Shown one piece after another: positions 8,528 to 17,256 of a stretch of DNA of 64,000 nucleotides (positions are counted from its first letter, which is position 1; each line of letters starts with the position of its first letter). The stretch comes from Pseudomaricurvus sp033283175 (GTDB taxonomy: Bacteria > Pseudomonadota > Gammaproteobacteria > Pseudomonadales > Cellvibrionaceae), in NCBI GenBank assembly GCA_033283175.1, contig JAWMQM010000001.1:620001-684000 (forward strand), given 5' to 3'. Both the position numbers and the translations under genes were made by a program. Under the pieces are notes generated by a model. It had not been told where the DNA came from. It made no database searches and saw only the letters and a list, made by a program, of their open reading frames with translations.

Positions 8528-8770
8528 TTACCCGCAGCCGCCACAGCCACCCCCCACCTGACAGGGCGGCACGGAATTCTTCAGGGAGTTGGCCTGCACC
8601 ACCTGGCCACCGTTGGCCAGTCGCTCCACCGGCGTATCCGCCGGGGTATCGCCGGTCTCAATACCGGCCATCCGGGACAGCTCGCCCCAGGTGGTGAGCT
8701 TGATCTGCATGCTGTGCTGCACTTCCACCACCCGCTCGTTGGCGGCACAGAAGTAGTCGTAGGTTGGCAT
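8528..8770 (-). CDS. FmdB-like small zinc-ribbon-type protein
   Basis: An 80-residue protein that begins MPTYDYFCAANERVVEV, matching the start of FmdB/zinc-ribbon regulatory proteins (usually MPxYEYxCxxCG), and ends in a glycine/cysteine-rich tail GGGCGGCG. Only one cysteine is present in the N-terminal position where FmdB proteins have CxxC, so a classical four-cysteine ribbon cannot form there; the tail cysteines could contribute. The start at 8770 follows GGAG at about 10 nt and gives the family N-terminus. No function is established for this subgroup. Confidence 0.75.
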   Translation of the reverse strand: MPTYDYFCAANERVVEVQHSMQIKLTTWGELSRMAGIETGDTPADTPVERLANGGQVVQANSLKNSVPPCQVGGGCGGCG

Positions 8771-8961
8771 AGGGTTTCGACTCCACAAGCGGCTGGGCAC
8801 AGTGGCTGGCCAGCACCTTAAAGATACGGCGCCAGATTATGCGATCATCCATCAGGGCTGCACAAGTCGCCGACTGCGGTTCTCGAGCCGCGCTTGATCT
8901 GTATCAGTATTGTGCTGTCCCGCCCTCCTCTGTCGACCAGCCCAAGACGGAAGACGGCCAG

Positions 8962-10431
8962 TTACTCCGGCCGATCTTTGGCGCCTGTTTCCCCCGGAGG
9001 ATCCGCCCGGGATTGATCCTCCAACGCCCGCTCACTGTGATGCTCCAGCGATTCCCGGATAGCGCGCTCGTAACCCAGTAATTCCCCCGGTGATCCCGGG
9101 TGGATATGAACACCACTGAGGGTAATGCCCCCCTGCTCACGCCGCCCCTGCAACCAGCTCATCAGCCAGACACAAAACACCGCCGCCGCCAGGGAGCCGA
9201 CGGCAATATACAAGCTTAACCAACCGTAATCAGGCCAGACCCGGGTGGCCGAGCTCGCCCCGGCGATCACCGTCACCTGCGCCTGCCGGTCAAACTGTCG
9301 CGCCTCCAGCTGTGCCCGCCGCGCCTGGGTATCGCGACTCAGCTGTTCCAGCCGGGCCAGGTCGGTCGCCAGCGCCTGGTGCTCGGCAAATACCGCGGTA
9401 ACCTCGCGCGCCTCCTCCTTACGCGCGGCAAATTCGGCGCGCAGGTTCTGCACCATCCGCTGTGCCCGCTCGTACTCCTGCTGGACCTCTGCCAGGGCCC
9501 GCCCGTCGCCTGCGGCCTCGATGGTCTGTAACTCCCGCTGCAGTGCCGCAACCTCTTCGGGAACCTGTCGCAGTTCAGGCTTTAAATCGATGTAGTCGCG
9601 GGTGTAGCGTTGCCGCAGCACTGCCAGTTTCGCTTGCTGGGCGTTGAGGCGATTGCGCAGATCATTGACGTATTCCTGCTGGCTGGGCGCAATCAGGGAC
9701 TTGCCCTGGCTCTGCGCCGCCTGCGCCTCCTGCAGCTGCGTACGGGCTTTCACCTCCGCCTCCATGGCCGCATTCAGTGACGCATTGAGGCCTCGCAGAC
9801 GCGACAAAGCCTCATTTTCCTCGCGCTCGGCAGAGACGATATTGTGGGTTTCGCGGTAGTCGGCCAGGCGCTCACGCGCCGCCCTGACCTGCGCCGAGAT
9901 CTGCGCCAGTTCCCGATCAAGATTGGATTTGGTCTCTCCCACGTTGCGCGTCACATCTTCGGCGCGCAGGGTCAGGTACTCCTCCACCCAACTGCTGACC
10001 AGCACCGGAAGCATAGCCGGCTCACTGCCCTCGGCGGCAAGGCTCATCAGGTTGGTCCCCTCCAGCGGTTGCGCCTGCAGCAGGGATCGCACGGTACTGA
10101 CAGAGAGTGCGGCGCCACCACTGGCTTGTGCCATGCGCTCCGAGGTCATTGCCAACAGCCTTTCCCCCAGCAGGATTTCCCGCTGGATAGCCACCTGTTG
10201 CACATCGGCATCCCCACTCTGCTGGTCAATAGCGACCGGCGCCGATATCAGCAGGGTGGCGCTGCTTCGATAGAGTGGATTGAGCAACAGCATTACGGCA
10301 AAGCCGATCACCAGGCACAGCACCAGCACCACCGCGAACACTCGCAGGCGGGGCGTGCGCCATTCGCCCCGCGCGCTCGGGTGGAAAGCGCTGGCGTAAA
10401 GACCTTCCCGGTAAGACGCATACTGTTCCAT
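8962..10431 (-). CDS. Wzz/GumC-type polysaccharide chain-length determinant (PCP) protein
   Basis: A 489-residue inner-membrane protein of the polysaccharide co-polymerase type. It has a first membrane helix near residues 34-56 (VFAVVLVLCLVIGFAVMLLL), a proline-containing entry to the periplasmic part, a long heptad-rich coiled-coil region, and a second helix near residues 425-447 (LYIAVGSLAAAVFCVWLMSW), ending in a short cytosolic tail without a tyrosine-kinase domain. The frame extends to 10506, but the start at 10431 has AGGG upstream and places the first helix normally. No glycosyltransferase, Wzx, Wzy or export gene lies nearby, so it is an orphan. Confidence 0.8.
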   Translation of the reverse strand: MEQYASYREGLYASAFHPSARGEWRTPRLRVFAVVLVLCLVIGFAVMLLLNPLYRSSATLLISAPVAIDQQSGDADVQQVAIQREILLGERLLAMTSERMAQASGGAALSVSTVRSLLQAQPLEGTNLMSLAAEGSEPAMLPVLVSSWVEEYLTLRAEDVTRNVGETKSNLDRELAQISAQVRAARERLADYRETHNIVSAEREENEALSRLRGLNASLNAAMEAEVKARTQLQEAQAAQSQGKSLIAPSQQEYVNDLRNRLNAQQAKLAVLRQRYTRDYIDLKPELRQVPEEVAALQRELQTIEAAGDGRALAEVQQEYERAQRMVQNLRAEFAARKEEAREVTAVFAEHQALATDLARLEQLSRDTQARRAQLEARQFDRQAQVTVIAGASSATRVWPDYGWLSLYIAVGSLAAAVFCVWLMSWLQGRREQGGITLSGVHIHPGSPGELLGYERAIRESLEHHSERALEDQSRADPPGETGAKDRPE

Positions 10432-10694
10432 AGACTTGCCCTGACCCGCTCTGCCTGGATCGCAGCCCGGGGGAAATGGCTTACGGCACCGATTGCCGGC
10501 CTTCAACCCGGGTACTGTTGAGTGTAGTCAAAGAAACTGCCGGCAAGCCCCGACGGCGCCGGCGCCTGCATGGGCCGAGAAGGGAGTCACAACTCCGGCG
10601 CGGAGATAGCGCTTGGCAGTGCGACCACCCACTGAGATTCTGACGGGGTAGATGGGCCGGGCCAGTGTCACGGTGCCACCCCGGACGCAGGGTG

Positions 10695-11468
10695 TCAGCG
10701 CAGGCGTCCGGGATCGAGCCCCAGCGTCTCCACCAGTGCCAGTGCGGTGGTGCGGTCCTTGTCGATAAAAGCCCCAGCCGATTGCTGCAGTCGAGCCACC
10801 GAGCCACTGCGCTGTGCCATGCGCAAAACCGCACTGTCGCCGCTGCAGTGGGTAATCGCCGCCAGGCTGGCACTGACATCCGCCCCCAGCTCCTGCAGCA
10901 GGCGGCTGGCATCGGCGGCCAGCTCCACCTGGGCAGCAAACAGCAGATTGTTCACCAGTTTGGTTTTTTGTCCGGCCCCTAATGGCCCGACGTGCAGGAT
11001 GGGACTGGCATAGGCACCCAGCAGATCGCGACAGCGATTCAGTGCATCCTCCTCCCCCCCCACTAACAGGGTCAGCTCACCGGCGGCGATATTGTGGGGC
11101 CCTCCACTGACCGGCGCATCCAGTACCTGCACCTGCCGCGAGGCCACCCGGGCGGCGATCCGGGCCGCGGTATCCGGGCTGCCGGTGGTGTGCAGTACCA
11201 GCACACTGCCAGGGCGCAACTGATCCGCCAAAGACGTGTCCCCCAGCAGCAACTCCTGCACCTGCTCATCACTGTACAGACAGACAATCAACAGTTCGGC
11301 GTCTGCTGCCAATGCCACGGCAGAGTTCACCACCCTGGCCCCCAGCTGCTGCGCCGCCTCACACACTTCCCGGCGGCGGGCGAACACCGACACCTGATGA
11401 CCGCTGCCGCACAACTGCTGCAGCATGGGCATCCCCATAACGCCCAGACCTATCATTCCAACCTGCAT
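10695..11468 (-). CDS. NAD(P)-dependent beta-hydroxyacid dehydrogenase (HIBADH family)
   Basis: A 257-residue oxidoreductase with an N-terminal Rossmann motif MIGLGVMGMPML, the substrate motif DAPVSGGPHNIAAGELTLLVGG and the catalytic lysine in GAGQKTKLVNNLL. These are the signatures of the 3-hydroxyisobutyrate / tartronate-semialdehyde reductase family. The protein is 30-40 residues shorter than usual at the C-terminus, where it stops after GLDPGRLR. It stands alone, so its substrate cannot be inferred from context. Confidence 0.85.
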   Translation of the reverse strand: MQVGMIGLGVMGMPMLQQLCGSGHQVSVFARRREVCEAAQQLGARVVNSAVALAADAELLIVCLYSDEQVQELLLGDTSLADQLRPGSVLVLHTTGSPDTAARIAARVASRQVQVLDAPVSGGPHNIAAGELTLLVGGEEDALNRCRDLLGAYASPILHVGPLGAGQKTKLVNNLLFAAQVELAADASRLLQELGADVSASLAAITHCSGDSAVLRMAQRSGSVARLQQSAGAFIDKDRTTALALVETLGLDPGRLR

Positions 11469-11584
11469 GGTGATCCTCTGTTGTCATTATCATTGGCGGT
11501 ATAACCGGCAGCCGCCACTGCGCTGCCCGTTGCTATCGGTTAGGCTATCATCATTGCTCTTATCATGACGGCCGCTTGCAGGTT

Positions 11585-11610
11585 CGTGCCTGTCATGCGT
11601 GCCTGTCATG
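11585..11610. repeat. Tandem 13-bp direct repeat
   Basis: Two adjacent exact copies of CGTGCCTGTCATG, about 35 bp upstream of the sugar dehydrogenase start at 11646. Being so close to the start, they lie in its leader or promoter; they could be operator half-sites or a simple duplication. Confidence 0.8.
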
Positions 11611-11645
11611 ATAGCCCCTGAACACTGAATCCCAGGAATAGTCCC

Positions 11646-12758
11646 ATGGCCCTCTCCACCCGTACCCTGCTGTTATTCCTGCTGCTTGTCACCAGCCTGG
11701 CGCTGGCCTGCACCACCCGCGTCAGCCAGGCTGGCAGCGACTCAGTCACCGAAGTGGCACGCGACCTGGGAATTCCCTGGGGCATGGCGTGGATAGCTCC
11801 CGGACAACTGATTGTCACCGACCGCAACGGCCGCGCCGCACGGGTCAACAGCGATTCCGGTGATGTGCAATGGCTGACCGGACTACCGCCGGTTTACGCC
11901 CGAGGCCAGGGCGGGCTGCTGGACGTGGCCGTGGCCCCGGGCGGCGAGGCCGACGGCTGGATCTACTTCACCTACAGCAAGCCACAGGCGTCCGGCGCCG
12001 TGACCACCCTGTCCCGCGCGCAGCTGTCAGGACGCCAGCTCACGGGCTGGCAGGAGCTGCTGGTAACCCGTTCCGCCTCCGGCACCAGCCGTCACTTTGG
12101 CAGCCGCATCGCCTTTGACGGTCAGGGCCACCTCTTCTTCTCCGTGGGCGATCGCGGCCATCGCCCCAATGGCCAGGACCTGATGACCCACGCGGGCTCC
12201 ATCCTGCGCCTCAATCTGGACGGCACTGTGCCCGCCGACAACCCCTTTACCGGTCGCAGCGACGCCCTGCCTGAGATCTACAGCTATGGCCATCGAAACC
12301 CGCAGGGGCTCTGCTACGACCACAGCCGTGGCGGACTCTGGGCCAGTGAACACGGCCCCCGCGGCGGCGATGAGATCAACTGGATTACAGCGGGCAGTAA
12401 CTATGGCTGGGCCACCGTCTCCCAGGGCAAGGAGTACAGCAACCCCGCCTGGGTAGGCGACTACCGCCACAAGGCGGGCATGGAAGAACCACGCAAGGTG
12501 TACATTCCCTCTATCGCTCCCGGCAGCCTGCTCTGCTACAGCGACGGCGACAAGCACTGGCAAAACAGCCTGTTTCTCGGCGCCCTGAAGTTGACCCACC
12601 TGAACCGGGTCAGCATCGACAGTCGGGGGGAACTGAGTACCGAGGAGCGGCTGCTGGAGAAGCAGGGGCTGCGCATCCGCGCCCTGCTGCAGGGGCCGGG
12701 AGGCGAGGTCTATTTCACCACCGATGATGGCCGCCTGCTGAAGCTGCAACCGGAATGA
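11646..12758 (+). CDS. PQQ-type soluble aldose sugar dehydrogenase (Glucose/Sorbosone dehydrogenase family), probable lipoprotein
   Basis: A 370-residue beta-propeller of the glucose/sorbosone dehydrogenase family, related to E. coli YliI/Asd. Motifs include the early GIPWGMAW, LDVAVAPGG, HFGSRIAFD with the conserved histidine region, FSVGDRG, YSYGHRNPQGL and EHGPRGGDEINW, the last two being hallmarks of PQQ-binding members. The N-terminus is a hydrophobic signal ending SLALAC, which fits a loose lipobox with the cysteine at residue 22, so membrane anchoring in the periplasm is likely. Alone on its strand; convergent neighbours are absent. Confidence 0.87.
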   Translation: MALSTRTLLLFLLLVTSLALACTTRVSQAGSDSVTEVARDLGIPWGMAWIAPGQLIVTDRNGRAARVNSDSGDVQWLTGLPPVYARGQGGLLDVAVAPGGEADGWIYFTYSKPQASGAVTTLSRAQLSGRQLTGWQELLVTRSASGTSRHFGSRIAFDGQGHLFFSVGDRGHRPNGQDLMTHAGSILRLNLDGTVPADNPFTGRSDALPEIYSYGHRNPQGLCYDHSRGGLWASEHGPRGGDEINWITAGSNYGWATVSQGKEYSNPAWVGDYRHKAGMEEPRKVYIPSIAPGSLLCYSDGDKHWQNSLFLGALKLTHLNRVSIDSRGELSTEERLLEKQGLRIRALLQGPGGEVYFTTDDGRLLKLQPE

Positions 12759-12805
12759 GCCAGCACCGCACTGACAGGCAGCCGCAAAGACCCGCAATAA
12801 CCCTG

Positions 12806-12811
12806 TATAGT
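12806..12811 (+). promoter_or_regulatory. Candidate -10 box for ferritin
   Basis: TATAGT directly preceded by TG, 50 bp upstream of the ferritin start. No good -35 hexamer is visible 16-18 bp upstream and no Fur-box-like 19-mer is evident. Confidence 0.35.
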
Positions 12812-12860
12812 GTGCGGCAATATTCCAACCCGCTTACCCACCTTCACCACGGAGACACCC

Positions 12861-13376
12861 ATGATCTCGCAGGCCATGCAAAACGCGCTGTCACAGCAGC
12901 TCAACGATGAGTTTTATTCCGCTTACCTCTACCTGGCCATGTCCGCCTACTGCAACCACACCGACTTCAATGGTGCCGCCAGCTGGCTGAAAGTGCAGTA
13001 CGAAGAGGAGCACATCCACGCCACCCTCATCTACAACTACCTGATTGAACAGGGCGTGCATGTGGAGCTGCAGAGCATCCCCAAACCCCCGTCTGAGTTT
13101 GGCGCTCTGCTGGATGTGTTCCAGTCCTCCCTGAAACACGAGCAACTGATGACCCAGAAGCTGAACGAGTTGAGCGACCTGGCGCTGAAAGAGAAGGATC
13201 ACGCCACCTACAACCTGCTGCAGTGGTTCGTGAAAGAGCAGGTGGAAGAAGAGGCCACCGTCAGTGGCATTATCTCCAAGCTGAAGCTGGTGAAGAGTGA
13301 TGGCTACGGCCTGCTGATGATCGACAACGAGTTGGGCAGCCGCACCGTCGCCACTACCTCTACCCCGGCCCCCTGA
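12861..13376 (+). CDS. ftnA: Non-haem ferritin
   Basis: A 171-residue ferritin that oxidises and stores iron in a 24-mer shell in the cytoplasm. The ferroxidase-centre residues expected for bacterial FtnA are at the canonical positions Glu17, Glu50 and His53 (motifs NDEFYSAYLYLAM and YEEEHIHA), with further conserved glutamates in KEQVEEEATV. The frame is open back to 12810, but the start MISQAMQNAL at 12861 is preceded by GGAG with normal spacing and matches the family. Distinct from bacterioferritin, as the haem-ligating Met52 is absent. Confidence 0.93.
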   Translation: MISQAMQNALSQQLNDEFYSAYLYLAMSAYCNHTDFNGAASWLKVQYEEEHIHATLIYNYLIEQGVHVELQSIPKPPSEFGALLDVFQSSLKHEQLMTQKLNELSDLALKEKDHATYNLLQWFVKEQVEEEATVSGIISKLKLVKSDGYGLLMIDNELGSRTVATTSTPAP

Positions 13377-13382
13377 AGAGGC

Positions 13383-14267
13383 TCACTCTGCGGGCTGTAG
13401 CTCCCAGGCCTGGCTGAGGATCTGCCAGGCCTCTTCATGAGAGTCGACGATGTGGAACAGTTCCAGGTCCTCCTCGTCGATCGCCCCCTGCTCCACCAGG
13501 AAATCGAAATCGATCAGGCGCGTCCAGTACTCACGTCCCATCAGGATTACCGGCAGATGCCCTACCCGGCCGGTCTGTATCAGGGTCAGGGTTTCAAACA
13601 GTTCATCCAGGGTGCCAAAGCCGCCGGGGCAGGCGATCAGACCAACGGCACGCAGCAGGAAATGCATCTTGCGGATGGCGAAGTAGTGAAACTGGAAACA
13701 GAACTCCGGCGTGATGTAGGGGTTGGGCTCCTGCTCGTGGGGTAGCACGATATTGAGACCGATACTCTTGCCACCCGCCTCCTCCGCACCGCGGTTGGCC
13801 GCCTCCATCACACCGGGACCGCCACCGGTTACCACCACATACTCCTTGCTGCCATGACTCATGGATACTTCGGTAATGCGCCGCGCCAGCAAGCGCGCCT
13901 CGTCGTAGTAGCGACTGTTACGCAACACCCGCTGGGCACGGCTGAATTTGCGTATCAGGGTTTCGTTGCCGGGGTCGCCCAGCAGCCGCTGTTCCAGGTC
14001 CGCCAGCTGTTGCAGTGCCCTCTCCTTATCATGGAAACGGGCGCCACCAAACACCACCACAGTGGACTCAATACCGTGCTCCTGCTGCACCATGTCCGGC
14101 TTCAGCCACTCCAGCTGCAGGCGCACCGCACGCAGCTCATCACGCAGCAGAAAATCCTGGTCGGTGAAAGCGAGTCGGTAGGAAGTACTGCGCGGGTAGT
14201 CACAGGCCAGCTGCATGTCATCCCGCGCCGAGGGAAAGATATTGCGTCTTTTCTTAGGCTTTTTCAT
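13383..14267 (-). CDS. LOG-family Rossmann-fold protein (TIGR00730-like)
   Basis: A 294-residue protein with the two LOG hallmarks: VVTGGGPGVMEAANRGA and the catalytic-site motif ACPGGFGTLDELFE. LOG proteins are phosphoribohydrolases acting on nucleoside monophosphates; this larger form with a 100-residue N-terminal part is common in proteobacteria and its physiological substrate is not settled. The start at 14267 (GGAG upstream) overlaps the end of the Na/Pi cotransporter gene by 14 bp, so the two are probably translated together. An extension to 14375 is rejected because it would lie deep in the upstream gene. Confidence 0.87.
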   Translation of the reverse strand: MKKPKKRRNIFPSARDDMQLACDYPRSTSYRLAFTDQDFLLRDELRAVRLQLEWLKPDMVQQEHGIESTVVVFGGARFHDKERALQQLADLEQRLLGDPGNETLIRKFSRAQRVLRNSRYYDEARLLARRITEVSMSHGSKEYVVVTGGGPGVMEAANRGAEEAGGKSIGLNIVLPHEQEPNPYITPEFCFQFHYFAIRKMHFLLRAVGLIACPGGFGTLDELFETLTLIQTGRVGHLPVILMGREYWTRLIDFDFLVEQGAIDEEDLELFHIVDSHEEAWQILSQAWELQPAE

Positions 14268-15966
14268 TCGTGTTCTCCAGAGCTGTGGCGGCCTCGTTCT
14301 CCGCCGCCACAGGCGCCTCCTCGTCCAGCGGCGGCCGGCCTTCTGCCAGCTTGTCGGTAATGCCGGTAATGTCATGCAGGCGCTGCAGGTAGCGCATGGC
14401 CTTCAGCCACTGCCGCGCCAGGTGCAGCTGTAACGCCGCCAGCTCCACCTGCACCAGCATCTCTTCAAACGGCAATTGATGTTCGGTTGTCACCACCAGC
14501 AGCCGCGCCTTCAGCATGTCGTGCTCGGTCTGCAACTGCGCCTGTGCCTGCTCGAAATCCTGCTGCAGCAGTTCCGCGTGGGAGATATCACTCTCCAGCA
14601 CCGCACAGAATTGCTGCCGGAAGCGCTCCAGTTCTGCACGCACAGCAACAGGCAGCTGATCCCCCTGAGAGGAGTTCAGGGTATAGAGTTGATTAATCTC
14701 GTGCAGGCAACTGAGCAGGTACTGATCCACCCGCAACAGCGACGCCAGCTGTTCGGTACTCTCTGCCGACAGGGGCTCGCGGGACACCTCCATCAGGAAG
14801 TGGGACACCGCCGCTGCCAGCTGGCGGATGTGGGTGCTTTCACTGTGCAGGTCGTTGCCGTTCAGCTGCCGGCCGCTCACCGCCAGCGCCAGTTGGGCGG
14901 TGCGCGCCGCCAGCGCCTCCAATTCCTGCACCAGTGCGTTGACTGCCAGCGCCGGTGTTGCTGCCACCGTACTGTCGATAAAACGGGGCAGCGCCGGTGC
15001 CGCCTCACGACTGCGGAAACGCTGTTCCAGCCAGCCGGCGAGACGATTGTTAAACGGCAGTACCAGCAATACGCCCAGCACATTGAACACCGTGTGAAAC
15101 AGCGCCAGTGTCACCCCCGGCTCAGCCTCCAGCTCCAGCAGTCGGCTGAGCGCATCCAGCAGCAGAAACAGCAGCGGCAGTAACAGCAACGCCACCACGC
15201 CGGTGCCCACGTTAAAGATCACCTGCGCCAGGGCGACACGGCGGGAGTTGGAGGTGGCGCCGATGGCGGCCAGCAAGGCGGTGGAGGTGGTGCCGACGTT
15301 GGCCCCGATAATCATGGCTGCCGCGGCATTGAGGGAGACCAGCCCCGAGGACGCGGCGGCGATGGTAATGGCAATGGAAGCGCTGGAGGATTGTGCCAGC
15401 ACCGTCATGGCGATACCCGCCAGCAGGAACAGCAACACGCTGCGCAAGCCGGTGGTCGCCAGCGTGCTTACATCAAACGCCGCCACCAACCCCTCAAAGG
15501 CGCCCTTGAGCAGATCGATACCGACAAAGAACAGACCAAAGCCCACCAGCGCCAGGCCGTAGGCGGCGGCGCGACCGTCGGGGCGCAGCAGGCGCACCAC
15601 CATGCCGACGCCGATCATGGGCAGGGCGTAAGCCTGTACGTCGAGTTTGAACCCCACCGCCGCCACCAGCCAGGCGGTGATGGTGGTGCCGATATTGGAG
15701 CCGTACACCACTCCCAATGCCTGACGCATACTGAGCAGGCCGGCGTTGACGAAACCCACGGTCGCGACAGTCACCGCGCTGGAAGATTGCACCAGTGCGG
15801 TAATCAGAAAACCGGAAGCGATACCACGCAGATCGGTTTGGGTCCAGTTGGCCAGTATGGTGCGCAGTGAGTTACCCGCTGCCTGTTTCAGACCGTCGGT
15901 CATCAACCCCACCGCCAACAGGAACAGGCCCAGGCCACCGAGGAGGGTACCGGCGACCGTCAACAT
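14254..15966 (-). CDS. Na+/phosphate cotransporter (PhoU-domain NptA type)
   Basis: A 570-residue type II Na/Pi cotransporter. The membrane part (about residues 1-310) contains the family's internal repeat with two QSSSA motifs (ALVQSSSAVTVATVGF and AQSSSASIAITIAA). The C-terminal 240 residues are soluble and helical and correspond to a PhoU-like regulatory domain. It exchanges or imports phosphate using the sodium gradient, which suits a marine organism. Its 3' end overlaps the LOG-family gene. Confidence 0.92.
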   Translation of the reverse strand: MLTVAGTLLGGLGLFLLAVGLMTDGLKQAAGNSLRTILANWTQTDLRGIASGFLITALVQSSSAVTVATVGFVNAGLLSMRQALGVVYGSNIGTTITAWLVAAVGFKLDVQAYALPMIGVGMVVRLLRPDGRAAAYGLALVGFGLFFVGIDLLKGAFEGLVAAFDVSTLATTGLRSVLLFLLAGIAMTVLAQSSSASIAITIAAASSGLVSLNAAAAMIIGANVGTTSTALLAAIGATSNSRRVALAQVIFNVGTGVVALLLLPLLFLLLDALSRLLELEAEPGVTLALFHTVFNVLGVLLVLPFNNRLAGWLEQRFRSREAAPALPRFIDSTVAATPALAVNALVQELEALAARTAQLALAVSGRQLNGNDLHSESTHIRQLAAAVSHFLMEVSREPLSAESTEQLASLLRVDQYLLSCLHEINQLYTLNSSQGDQLPVAVRAELERFRQQFCAVLESDISHAELLQQDFEQAQAQLQTEHDMLKARLLVVTTEHQLPFEEMLVQVELAALQLHLARQWLKAMRYLQRLHDITGITDKLAEGRPPLDEEAPVAAENEAATALENTNEKA

Positions 15967-16025
15967 GAGGCCGATCTCACTTGTGCCCGCCCAGATTCAG
16001 CGCAGGAAATAACCACACGCGGCCA

Positions 16026-16538
16026 TTACCACAAAGCGCCCAACGCCCCGGCCAGGTCCGTGGCGCCGGTGCTGGCAACCGTCGATTCCAGCAGTGGGGT
16101 AAAACTGCTCACCATGCTGCTGTCCATGCCCAGGGTTTCGAAACCGCTGTTGACGTCGGCCATGCTTTTAACACTGCCGGTGAGCTGGCTGCCGAGCCCG
16201 CTCAACATGCTGCTGCCGGAGGACGCTGACGTGGGCAGCAACGCCTTGAGCTGACTGGCGTAGCTGTCCGGCAGGTTGTTGCTGGCGTAACTCACCAGCA
16301 ACCCGAGCCCGGCGGTCGCCTGGGATTTGCTGATGCCCAGCTTGTCCGTCAGCTGTCCCACCAGCATATCGGTCAGTCCCGCTGACACACCGCCGTCAGA
16401 GCTGCTGCCTGCCGCAGTGGGCTCCGAGGCTGCGCCACCCAGCAGATCGCCAAGCCCCAGCGCCTGCGCCGGAACGCAGGTCAGGGAGAACAACAGCGTC
16501 GCCATCAGTGAGTAACCGGCCAATGTTCTGAATTCCAT
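16026..16538 (-). CDS. Secreted DUF2780-type protein (VcgC/VcgE-like)
   Basis: A 170-residue exported protein: signal peptide to about residue 26 (ALA), a low-complexity Gly/Ser/Ala segment, then a helical domain starting near LTDMLVGQLTDKLGISKSQATAGLGLLVSYA, the pattern of DUF2780 proteins. Composition is rich in Ser, Gly, Leu and Ala with no cysteine. No biochemical function is known for the family. The gene is divergent from the secreted protein at 16661, with 122 bp between the starts. Confidence 0.75.
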   Translation of the reverse strand: MEFRTLAGYSLMATLLFSLTCVPAQALGLGDLLGGAASEPTAAGSSSDGGVSAGLTDMLVGQLTDKLGISKSQATAGLGLLVSYASNNLPDSYASQLKALLPTSASSGSSMLSGLGSQLTGSVKSMADVNSGFETLGMDSSMVSSFTPLLESTVASTGATDLAGALGALW

Positions 16539-16660
16539 AACAACTTTCCTTTGTGTAGTCAGTAATCGCAGTATACGTCAGCCGCCGGCACTTGTGGTCT
16601 GGCCCCGCCCCGTACTACCCTTCTGGCCGCTGATTGCCACCACTTGCGGAGCCCTTGCCC

Positions 16661-17164
16661 ATGCGTCACCTGTTGCTTGCCACACTGTGGTCCCTGCTGT
16701 TAGTTCAATCACTGACTACCAACGCAGCAAGCACACCGGTGCTGCCCGATTTCAGTAACATGGAAGACCAGTTCGGCACGGCCTGGCAAACAGGGCAGCC
16801 CCCGTCGCAGCTGCTGTTTGTTGACGACATGGGCGGCAACAAAATGCTGCGCCGGGCGCTGGAAGTGACCGACCACACCTGCCTCAGCGATGGGAGGCTG
16901 GTCTATGTGGCGGATATCAGCGGTATGCCGGGGCTGATCGCCCGCGCCATAGCCCTGCCACGCCTGCGCAAACTCGACTACCCGGTGTGGCTGGATCGCG
17001 ACGGTGACGCCACCGCCATGCTGCCGCGGCAGGAGGACGGTGTTATCCTGCAGAGCACGGACAGTGGTGAGATCGAGCGTTTCACCGACGGCGCCCTGCT
17101 GCTGGCCAGATTACTGGCGCTTTGTGGCACTCCTGTGGCGGCAGGAGCCGGCGCCGACCAGTGA
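16661..17164 (+). CDS. Small periplasmic protein, thioredoxin-fold-like, function unknown
   Basis: A 167-residue exported protein with a signal peptide ending near NAA-ST. The mature part has the conserved run LLFVDDMGGNKMLRRAL and VADISGMPGLIARAIALPRLRKLDYPVWLDRDG, typical of a family common in Pseudomonas-like bacteria that is frequently labelled FAD/FMN-containing dehydrogenase although no flavin-binding motif is visible. The alternating strand/helix pattern suggests a thioredoxin-like fold without a CxxC. The start at 16661 has GGAG at 9 nt; the longer frame from 16634 would put charged residues before the signal peptide. Confidence 0.65.
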   Translation: MRHLLLATLWSLLLVQSLTTNAASTPVLPDFSNMEDQFGTAWQTGQPPSQLLFVDDMGGNKMLRRALEVTDHTCLSDGRLVYVADISGMPGLIARAIALPRLRKLDYPVWLDRDGDATAMLPRQEDGVILQSTDSGEIERFTDGALLLARLLALCGTPVAAGAGADQ

Positions 17165-17256
17165 CCCCATCGCCCCACTGCCTGCGCTGTTCGATTTTTG
17201 CCGGCACGCTGGGTATGCTAGCAGGCTGGATTTGTGTAACGCGGTAGCTGTAACTG

